A DNA stretch of 64,000 nt, taken from NCBI GenBank assembly GCA_002914845.1, contig JXTC01000001.1, positions 4,213,961 to 4,277,960 on the forward strand, in the 5' to 3' direction. The notes under the pieces were generated by a model. It was not told where the DNA came from and ran no database searches. It worked only from the letters and a program-made list of their open reading frames with translations. Numbering within the stretch: position 1 is the first letter of the stretch; the number at the start of each line of letters is the position of its first letter. The position numbers and the translations under genes were made by a program. Below, in pieces: positions 55,515 to 64,000 of the stretch. The stretch is from Trema orientale (lineage: Eukaryota > Streptophyta > Magnoliopsida > Rosales > Cannabaceae).

Positions 55515-58500
55515 CTGCGTGGCATTACAGTGGCGACATTAATGGAATATCCTGATGGAGCATTACATTCATTCCTTAGTTCTCTGGTTATAGAGCTGAC
55601 CGGTCTCGCAGAGCTTGAAGTGACCTGTCAGGGAGAAATGATGTCCTTATATTAGAGACAAAGTCCAACTTACCAGAAGGCATTTTCAAATAATAAAGGT
55701 AGCAAGTGCACTGCTAATCGATACCATCATCATCTACCATGACAAAGATTACCATGGATACTTCCCAGTTATTGATCCTATATACTGTAATTCGGTTAGG
55801 TATATGACTGATGAAATCAGCAAATAATATCAATAAAACAGTACTTTAGCAGTACAATTTTTGGTTGAAAAAGGTTTAAGTGGAAAATTGAGGATTTAGG
55901 GACAACTTCTAAAATGCAACAAAGAATCATACGGGGCGGAGGGAGAAGGATTTGGGAAATTTTTTTTTTTTTTTTTACATAGATTAAAATTTGTGTCTTC
56001 ACTAAAAATTGGCCAAAATAGTTATATGCCCCTACTGAAAATCGGCCAAAATTGTACATAAGGCTCTAATTATACTGTTATGTCCTCACTGAATGAACTT
56101 GTTGGCTCCGATCCTCATACCGGTGCAAAATTGGAAGTTATTGCAGAAAATGCAATGTCCTTAACAATTAAAAGGCTGAACAAGGGAAAGGAAAATATTA
56201 AATCAATCCCTTGTGAAAAGAATAACTGCAATATGCAAACCACGAAACTCGACCACTATTTTGTCCCTCTATATATAAGAAGACTTCTAATTCTCCAATC
56301 TAACCGGTCTAATTACAGTACGCAAACCACAAAACTCGACTTCAATTATGTCCTTTTTTTTTATATAAGAGGACTTCTAACACTGCATCTAACTGGTCCA
56401 CTGGTCTTGCCTTCTCTTATTCATGTTGGTGTAAGATAAGAACCGACTTGCTAATAAAAATTGCCGTGCAAGTTATATAACATTTGATGTCTAGCACTTC
56501 TACGTCCATTCATCATTACATGATTACAGATGATAAAAAAAGACATATAGCCTAGACCAATACGAAAAAAAAGATCATTTATACAATAAAGACAGAAAAA
56601 GAAGAAGAAACTGCAAAGAATTTCTCTCATAACAAAAAGCAAGAGTTAGCAAGAAAATCATAAAGAAGATGTAACCTACTTGCACAAGTTGATGGTGAAC
56701 AGCATCATGGCAAAACAAAGTCTCTACTTGGGAATGGAAACCTTCTTTCTCAGTTTCTTCTAACACATCTTCAAGATTCATTGCCAAAATTCGTGTCTCA
56801 CTGATAAAACTTACAACCAGAAAAGTGTCAAATGGATAATCAGTAGAAGATCTTAGGGACCACATTCCTTTAATACCCTGAAGTTCAACTGATGACTAAA
56901 ACATCACAGGTCAAGAGGGTGACTTAGATGAAAAGAATACACGACATCACTAATAAGAAACAAAATTTGGTAGTCAGAGGAAAAGAAGGAATAGAACAAT
57001 CCTGTTCATTGATTCCAATTCCATTTCTGACTACCCGAAGAGAACCATCCTTAAAATCTCCGGAGCAAGTTACAACGTGGCCCTGGCCTTGCCTCTCAAG
57101 ATCAACCACACAAAAGTCAACAATTGGTCCCTAGTTAACATACCTTTCCACAACTTCTACGTATGAACCTTTGGCATTAGGCTGCATGTGTAGCTTTATA
57201 AGCTGGTTTTGCATCAAATCCAGAGTCTTAATATCCAATACAACAAATGATATATGAACCATACAGAATTAAATTCAATAAGGAAACATGTTGCAGAATG
57301 CCAGAGCCATCTAATTCATACGTTACAGTTGGTCAAAGATCATTTACCATATCTTGAATGGTAAGAAATTCATAATTGAAGCCGATATAAAGTATACATA
57401 GATGATCAAACTAATCAAATCCAAACAATATTTTTATATCAAGGATGAGGAATTAACCGAACTTGTCAAGTACATTTTTCAGAAGAAGCTTAAAACTTTT
57501 TTTTTTAATATTTTTCTTTTATTCTTTTTATAAGAAACGCACCATAATATCATCAGTGATAAAAACAATAAATTGAAGTCTCTAACAAGATCTGATAATG
57601 AAAAACTTAATCTTTTGTATCATATATCCATAGAGCAACCCAAATATTTAATTCTGTCCCTAACTGAATCTTTGTCTTCCTATGTTTCTTCAGAAATTCC
57701 ATGATTCCTCTCCAGCTTAAACTTTATTAGGTGGTAGAGGAAAAATGTCGCAAGAAACTGTATAGAAATTGTCTTCCAAATGGATCCAGCGCTAACTGCC
57801 TAGAGAGCAAAAGAAAACAAAATGTCTGTCTGAGCAACTAGGAGGAGCCAGAGTTAAGGCCCCTTCTGAATTTATCCTATTCTCTAATCCTCATGAATTG
57901 TCCACAGCACAAACTATTAGAACTTCTGAAAAATGAAGCACACACCACACCAACAGGGCTTTACAAAACCAGCAACTATGAAACATAGTTCCTAGGGACC
58001 ACACCTGTGCATCTCCATAGCTTGATCCTACAAAGACAACTGCGTTATCAAGAGATCCTGAGAAGATAGTAGCATCATGCAAGAGCCCAACCCTACTATT
58101 CTATAACACTCTAGTTGCTCTTTGCATCTACATTTTCAATTGAATAATACTAATAAAAATAATGTAATTTAAGCAGAGTCACACTCACTTTTCTTTCTCA
58201 TGGGTGATAACGAGTAGTTGAAGTAACCAGCTGTAATCACCAAGTAAATATCTAGAACCATCAGCATCGACTCTTCCATATGCTCTCGTGATAGACTAGA
58301 AGTTCAGAAATATAGATCAATAACAGAATACTGTCTGCAAGTAGATCATTTAACATAATTACTAGACCTACAGGTTTGATTGGGATTGCTTTAAATGCAT
58401 TGGCACTGCAGTGAGACTATTGTTGCTTCTCTGATAAAAGGAACACCGCAAAGAGGTGGAGGGGCGGGAATTAGCATAGCAGCTCCGTTGTCAAGATTGT

Positions 58501-58780
58501 TCTGGGACCAAGGCCCCTCAACAAAATCTTTATCCTTCAGAGCAACCTCATATGTTTTGACATGACGAGCATCTTTGGGTACGTTTGGTATAGGATTCGA
58601 ATCGTATTCTTCAAATCCAAAAACAGCTTTCATGTAGAAAGTTGGAAAGATAAATGTTTTATCCTTCTAACTTTCTATGTAAAAGCTGTTTCTGGATTTG
58701 AATAATAGGATTCGAATCTTATACCAAACGCACCTTTTGTTATCCTGCACTTATGACAGTAGTAAGGCCCCGAAAAACAA
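55515..58780 (-). pseudogene. DDB1: DDB1 (UV-damaged DNA-binding protein 1) pseudogene fragment, introns retained
   Basis: DDB1 is the CUL4 E3 ligase adaptor. Exons on the minus strand in order: 58399-58576 (KDARHVKTYEVALKDKDFVE, NNLDNGA), 58189-58295 (ITRAYGRVDADGSRYLLGD), about 58005-58057 (LDNAVVFVGSSYGDAQ), 57002-57202 ([29 protein letters not shown]), 56680-56895 (GMWSLRSSTD, FLVVSFISETRILAMN) and 55515-55624 (RELRNEC, APSGYSINVAT). They cover part of the first and second propellers only. Defects: an extra base near 58412 shifts the frame; TAG at 57131-57133 replaces a Leu codon; the donor after INEQ is GA, not GT (57000-57001); one base is missing near 55530; and a MITE is inserted at 58577-58734. 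Retained introns point to a genomic, not retroposed, copy. Confidence 0.92.
58577..58734. mobile_element. Hairpin MITE (PIF/Harbinger-like) inside a DDB1 exon
   Basis: 158 bp, almost entirely palindromic: GGGTACGTTTGGTATAGGAT at the left, and GGTGCGTTTGGTATAAGATT read from the right. The arms continue through TTCGAATC, AAATCCARAAACAGCTTT and TAGAAAGTT. TTT flanks both sides. The CGTTTGGTAT terminus and 3-bp flank fit Harbinger/Tourist types. It splits the codon run …DNK-DARHVK of the DDB1 copy. A fragment of the same family is at about 20022-20055. Confidence 0.8.
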
Positions 58781-59517
58781 TGATCCTCAACAAACAATTC
58801 TGCATTACTACATTCACAAAACAAACAATTCTGTACTTCACAAAAAAATAAGCACATACATAGATGCTTTTGTGCATGTGTTTGTTTGAGTCAGTTTCCA
58901 ATACAGAAATAAAATTAGTAATGCAATGTTTCCAATCATCAGCATGGCAAGTATGCGTCGACATAATGGTTTATTAGAATATTGTGTTGCAGGTTGCGCA
59001 TTCTAGTCCCAACAAGTGGATTTTCAAAGTAAATCGGAGCTCCCGAACGCACGCTGAACGCCTTTCTGGCATTGATTTTAAGGTACCGAGCAAATCCCGG
59101 GACTTGTTTCCACATGCTGAGTCCATTTTGATGGTCAAATTCGTGATTGAGGATGTGGAGAAAAGACTCATTTTCCGGTCCAGTCTTATCCAGTTCATTC
59201 CAAATCCAATCATGGACTCACGGAGCGGTCAATAACTGGCTAAAACTAGTCCCAAGAAGCAGTGGTTCAATTACTTTGACTTTTAAACTTGTTTTTGACT
59301 AAATCTGCAATCAGATACTTAAATTTAAATAACTGACCGATTGCAAATATATATATATATATATTTTTTATATTTAGGAGCCAAATTGCCGATGGGCATC
59401 AAAGTCAAAACACTAATATGCCGAAAAAAAAAAAAACGTGATTTCAAAACGCTCAAGGAGTAGGCAGCTGAGACAGCCAATTTCATCCGTTGATTGGCCT
59501 TGTCCTCACTATTAAAA
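58741..59517. other. Spacer with an unassigned less AT-rich block at 58984-59235
   Basis: 58984-59235 is open on both strands (about 80 codons each), with composition unlike its flanks and no recognisable domain. It may be a transposon or gene remnant. A (TA)n tract lies at 59349-59365. Confidence 0.35.
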
Positions 59518-59870
59518 GGGATAATTGTAAAAAAATACCCTGAAGTTTGGGTGTTCTGCAATTTAAACCCTGAAGTTTGGACTCTGCAAAAAAAATCCTG
59601 AGATTACAAATTTCTGAAAATTAATACCTAAACAGATTTTTTGACCAGTTTTAGGAACGAAAAAACAATAATATCCTCCTTTAAAACTAGATTAATCCAT
59701 ATTATTCATCTTAATTTTAAAGATATTATTGTATTTTATCAGTTAAAAATCAATACAGAGTATTAATTTTCAGAAATTCGTAATCTCAGGATATTATTTT
59801 GCAGAATCTAAACTTCAGGATTTAAATTACAAAACATCTAAACATAAGGATATTTTTTTGCAATTATCCC
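59518..59870. mobile_element. Fold-back Mutator-type MITE, 353 bp, perfect 9-bp duplication
   Basis: Flanked by identical CTATTAAAA (59509-59517 and 59871-59879). The arms are complementary over about 150 bp each: GGGATAATTGTAAAAAAATA…CCTGAAGTTTGG… against, read from the right, GGGATAATTGCAAAAAAATA…CCTGAAGTTTAG…. Further inside, CCTGAGATTACRAATTTCTG is shared. Related diverged elements are at 17773-18142 and 61088-61820. Confidence 0.88.
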
Positions 59871-59879
59871 CTATTAAAA

Positions 59880-60793
59880 TTTCATTCATTGAACTCGTTG
59901 CCAGACCAATTTATGGAAACCTTCGTAAAACACCTCATTAACTATTTTCTACAACAGAGGTCTCTATGTTTTCAATGTTCCTCGAGTACCTCGGTTGTGG
60001 TACTCCAAATTCCACCGATTTTTTTTTTCTTTCTTTTAATTTAACCTTGCAATCGTATAATATAAATCCCCCAGAAAAAAATAAGCAACCATTTTCGACC
60101 GACTAAAGAGTAATCAATATATACCAAGAACTATGTTTATTTTCATTTTTATTTTTTTCATTTTAGTACTTAACAAATTCACCATATGTATATAAGAATC
60201 CAGAGGTTTACTTTTAAAAAATTCTTGTGGGAAAAAAACAAAATCGACAAAAAGATCTAGCTTGTTTGTTACTTTTTTCGTGAGAGACCAATAAGTTTGT
60301 TTGGCAAAGAAAGAAATAGTCGAGAGAGGCAGAAGACATCTAATGCCTAAGACACTTGGCCTGTATTATTATTTTATTTTATTTTTTTAAAGGACTTGGC
60401 CCTGTATTTTGGACCATGCACGTGATTTAACGGCAAAAACACTTGGAAATTGAAAAAGGGACTAACGAGTTACAAATATAATTAGTTTGGGGAGTTAAAA
60501 GCTATAGAGACTTAAGTAATACGTTTGGTAAAAAGATGGAGACCCTAGGTGATATCAATCCCGAAAAAAATAAAATGATTGGTGATAGTAAATAAGTGAT
60601 AAATCAGTTATTTACTTGTCTTACTTCGGAAAAATGGTAAATAGGTAGTGAATCAGTTATTTCATAGTTGAAGAACATGTTATATAAAAGAACGGAAAAT
60701 AATGGTGATAATTGATAAATAAGTGGCAGGTCAATTATTTATTTGAAAAAATGGTAAATCAATTAGTTTACATGATTTTCATAAATTTTTAAT
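59880..60793. other. Intergenic, no gene recognised
   Basis: AT-rich. Repeated words around TGGTGATAGTAAATAAGTGATA and TCAGTTATTTAYTTG at 60560-60770 suggest local duplication. No coding or RNA feature. Confidence 0.4.
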
Positions 60794-60965
60794 GGGCGCG
60801 TCTACAGTAGGGGCGCCCCTAGGTAGGGCCCTGTCTATTCACCGTTGGATGGGAATCTGTATATAAATAGATTCTCCACAGATTCCCGTTATTCTCCACA
60901 GATTCCCATCCAACGATAATTAAGGCATGACCCTACGTAGGGACGCCCCTACCGTAGCTATCTCC
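60794..60965. mobile_element. Mutator-type MITE, 172 bp, copy B
   Basis: Perfect flanking 10-mers AATTTTTAAT (60784-60793, 60966-60975), the innermost 9 bp being the likely duplication. The ends GGGCGCGTCTACAGTAGGGG and, from the right, GGAGATAGCTACGGTAGGGG match copy A at 52209-52386, as does the central hairpin (CCGTTGGATGGGAATCTG, CAGATTCCCATCCAACG). Non-coding. Confidence 0.88.
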
Positions 60966-61087
60966 AATTTTTAATTACAAAAACATGGATAACTATTATC
61001 CAGAAAAGGCTAAGCTAGCATTGCAAATACAAAATAATCGTTTATGCTACTAGTTGCAAGAAAGGGACTAAAAAAAGATATTAAAAA

Positions 61088-61820
61088 GGGATAATAACAT
61101 CAAAACACCATGGTTTTTAACTTTTCTGCCAAAAAAACTCTGACTTTTGAATGTCTGTAAAATAAGATCTTTACTTTTAAATTTCTGCAAAATAATACTT
61201 TAATTTTTGAATTTCTATAAAATAATACCCTCATTCTTGAATTCTGCAAATTAATGCCTAACAATTAAAATTCTTTCAAATTAATATCCTAATATTTAAA
61301 TTCCTATAAATTTATAACCTTAATACCCAATTAGTTAATTTTAATAATAAAAAGATGGTAGTAGTCATCATTAACTTAATTAAAACTTATTAAACAATAA
61401 TAAAATTTCTGAAAAATATTTGTAGATAGCTTATTTCACTTTTCATTTAAAAAAGAAAAGTAAAAAAATTCAAATGGAAGGTAAAAATAATTAATTGTAA
61501 AAAAAAGAAACATGAGTAAAAAAAAATTGTATTTTTTTAGCAATTAACCAAAAAAAGTAGTTATAAAATATTTCTAATAATATACTAATATCTAAACATT
61601 TTTAATAAATTAATGAGAAGTATTTGCATCTTTTAATCTGCTTATAATATAAATATACAAAGAAAACAAAAATTGAGGGAATTAATTTGTAAAAATCATA
61701 AATATCAAGATTTTTATTTGTAGAATTTCAAAAATAAGGTTATTAATTTGCAGAAATTCAAACAATAAAGTATTTTACAAAAAAAAATTAAAAATGAGGG
61801 TATTTTTATGTGATTAACCC
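61088..61820. mobile_element. AT-rich fold-back Mutator-type element, 733 bp
   Basis: Flanks TATTAAAAA (61079-61087) and TATTATAAA (61821-61829) agree at 8 of 9. The left end GGGATAATAACATCAAAACACC pairs with GGGTTAATCACATAAAAATACC read from the right. Repeated phrases such as TTTGAATTTCTATAAAATAA and TTTGCAGAAATTCAAA recur in both arms. Distant relative of 59518-59870. Confidence 0.6.
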
Positions 61821-61845
61821 TATTATAAAAAAAAAAGAAGAGAAA

Positions 61846-62287
61846 TGCTGTCGAATAATACAAGTAATAATAATAGTAAAAACAATAATAATGGCAATAA
61901 TAAAAAAGCTGACAACAAAGAAACTTGTATTCTTCGATTTGTTATAAATAATATTGAGAGTATATAATATAAGAGCTTAAAGATGCTAACGCTAAACCCA
62001 AAGAAATTGATGTGAGAAAATCTCTTCTCTTTTTTTTTGTACACTTCTCTTATTTCTTTTCTTTGTTCATCTTTCAAGTGAAATTCAGAAGCCTATTTAT
62101 AGGCCAATACAATCAATCTTAGCTATACATTTAATTGTCACTTATATGACATCCATCTAAGAACACCTAACACACTAATTAAAAATTTTTTGCCTAACTT
62201 TCAATGGTTTACACATCACACATGATGTAAAAGAAACAATTATTGAAAAAATATAATGGACATACAAATAGTGAATATTTCATAACA
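61846..62287 (-). mobile_element. 3' LTR of a Ty1/copia retrotransposon, 442 bp
   Basis: On the minus strand the LTR starts TGTTATGAAATATTC at 62287, directly after a polypurine tract (CCAAGGAGGAG), and ends …TTCGACAGCA at 61846. It contains a TATA box within a palindromic GCCTATAAATAGGC (about 62091-62104), followed by a likely transcription start region. Because the 5' LTR is outside the window, the terminal duplication cannot be checked; AGAAA adjoins the outer edge. Confidence 0.75.
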
Positions 62288-62527
62288 CTCCTCCTTGGAT
62301 GTCCATTATACAAGAAAATACCGCGTTAAAACCTTACTGAAAAAAAGTCCTGTAGGTAAAAAATCCAAGTTAAGGAAAAAAAGTACACAATTCTTGTTTT
62401 TGTTACACTTTAAAGAGTACCTCATTAAAAACCTTGCCAGGAAAACCCAGTGGGACAAAACCTTAGCTAAGGAAAAAAGAGTACACGCGTAACTATCTCT
62501 CCCCTCATAAGTAATTCGCTTGAAAGT

Positions 62528-64000
62528 TCACTGAAAATCTTTGAGTCGGCGCATTCCAATTTTGTGCATCAATGTCTTGAATATTGCGGTAGGGAGTGAT
62601 TTGGTGAATAGATCAGCCAAGTTGTCACTAGAGCGAATTTGTTGAATATCTATATCACCTTTCTTTTGAAGTTTATGTGTGAAGAACAATTTGGGTGATA
62701 TATGCTTAGTTCTATCTCCTTTGATATAACTTCCTTTAAATTGAGCAATACATGCAGAATTATCCTCGTATATCACCGTTGGAATCAGTTCGAAGTTAAT
62801 TTGCATGTTTCTTGAATATGTTGAATCATGGATCTCAACCATACACATTCTCGGCTTGCCTCATGAAGTGTAATTATTTAAGAATGATTGGAGGAGGTAG
62901 CAGTGATCGTTTGTTTTATAGAACGACAGGATATAGCTGTGTCGCCGTTAGTAAATACATAACCAGTTTGAAATCGAGCTTTATATGGGTCAGACAAGTA
63001 TCCTGCATCTGCAAAACTAATTAATTGTGATCTAGATTTATTAGAATAAAATAAACCTATATCATTCATTCCACGGAGATAACAAAATATTTGTTTAATT
63101 CCTTTTCAATGTCTTTGAGTTGGAGCGGAGCTATATCTTGCTAGTAAATTAACAGAAAAAGATATATCAGGTCAAGTACAATTAGCAAGATACATAAGAG
63201 CTCCAATTGCACTAAGGTATGGTACTTCAGGACCAAGAATTCTTCGTTATCTTCTTGAGGATGAAAAGGATCCTTATTTACATCAAGCATTCTGACAACC
63301 ACTGGAGTACTCAATGGGTGAGCTTTGTCCATATAAAATCTTTTAAGGACCTTTTCTGTATAAGTCAACTGATGTACAAGTATACCATTTGCTAAATGCT
63401 CGATCTGGGGGCCAAGATAAAATTTTATTTTTCTGAGATCTTTTATTTCAAATTCTTTCTTTAAGTACTCTATTGCCTCATTAATCTTCTTCAGAAGTCC
63501 CAATGATATTCAAATCATTAATATATACTGCAATGATAGCAAATCTAATTCCTGAGCTCTTAAGAAAGACGCATGGACAAATAGGATTATTCACATATCC
63601 TTTACTTAAAAGATATTCACTAAGACAATTATACCACATACGTCCAGATTGCTTTAATCCATATAAAGATCATTGTAATTTTATTAAACACATTTCCTGT
63701 GGTATTGTATTAAGTACTTCAGGTACTTTAAATCCATCAGGAATTTTCATTTAAATATTACTATTAAGTGACCCATATAAATATGCTATTACAACATCCA
63801 TCAGACGCATTTCAAGTCCTTCAAAGGCTACTAGACTAATTAAGTATCGTAATGTTATTGCATCGACCACATGAGAATATGTCTCCTCAAAATCTATTCC
63901 TGGTCTTTGTGAGAAACCTTGTGCCACAAGTCGTGCTTTGTATCTCACGATCTCATTTTTCTTATTACGTTTTCGTACAAAGATCCATTTGTGCCCTACT
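62528..64000 (-). pseudogene. Ty1/copia pol remnant (reverse transcriptase and RNase H)
   Basis: Read from the right edge leftward: 63751-63948 gives the RT start (RYKARLVAQGFSQRPGIDFE, ETYSHVVDAITLR). 63141-63503 has the connection (KEFEIKDLRKIKFYLGPQIE, AHPLSTPVVVR). 62878-63069 and 62528-62848 have RNase H (FADAGYLSDPYKAR, YEDNSACIAQFKGSYIKGDR, TKHISPK, NLADLFTKSLP). Frame changes between these blocks, and an in-frame TAA after the SSNHS segment at about 62876, show the copy is dead. Integrase and gag are outside the window. The element shares orientation with its 3' LTR at 61846-62287. Confidence 0.9.

Noticed and set aside
58974..59213. The 5' end of the DDB1 gene continuing beyond 58780
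   Set aside because: No DDB1 sequence could be recognised there in any frame; the copy seems truncated near the MITE.
1..64000. A biosynthetic gene cluster or other new multigene system
   Set aside because: The four host genes (ABC transporter, PPR protein, GluRS, CDC123) are ordinary and unrelated, they are separated by transposons, and no co-directional cluster of enzymes is present.

Overview
The window is nuclear DNA from a flowering plant, most likely a eudicot. It is AT-rich, its genes are split by GT-AG introns, and the space between genes is filled with plant-type transposable elements (Mutator-like, Tourist/Harbinger-like, hAT, LINE, SINE, copia, gypsy). The species cannot be named from the sequence.

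Four host genes are recognisable. (1) At the left edge, minus strand, are the first four coding exons of an ABCC/MRP-type vacuolar ABC transporter; the rest lies outside the window. (2) At about 21.3-28.0 kb, plus strand, is an eight-exon P-class pentatricopeptide repeat gene, orthologous in appearance to Arabidopsis At2g35130. (3) At 38.1-41.7 kb, plus strand, is a complete six-exon cytosolic glutamyl-tRNA synthetase. (4) At 52.6-55.0 kb, plus strand, is a CDC123-type translation initiation factor eIF2 assembly factor, with the whole coding sequence in one exon behind a 5' UTR intron. At 55.5-58.8 kb, minus strand, is a decayed, intron-containing fragment of a DDB1 gene with a nonsense codon, two frameshifts, a broken splice donor and a MITE inserted in an exon. 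These genes are functionally unrelated and do not form a pathway or cluster.

The rest is mobile DNA. From left to right: a 78-bp LINE stub with a 20-bp target duplication inside the ABCC gene; a Tourist-like element carrying a SINE at 6.5-7.0 kb; Tourist-like MITEs at 10.1 and 13.5 kb; a gypsy polyprotein tail and a decayed LINE at 14.2-17.1 kb; fold-back elements at 17.8 and 20.2 kb; a hAT element at 28.9 kb; a run of three Mutator-type elements at 30.6-37.2 kb, each with a 9-bp target duplication and two of them full of tandem repeats; a Tourist-like MITE next to the synthetase promoter; a 6.9-kb Mutator-like element nested in a LINE that sits in a locally duplicated segment (44.2-52.1 kb); Mutator-type MITEs at 52.2, 59.5, 60.8 and 61.1 kb; and the 3' LTR and pol remnant of a copia element running off the right edge.

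I found no new multigene system. The most informative content is the nested insertion history, which can be reconstructed from target-site duplications and a paralogous empty site within the same window, together with several small Mutator-type families, one of which shares its ends with the 6.9-kb element.
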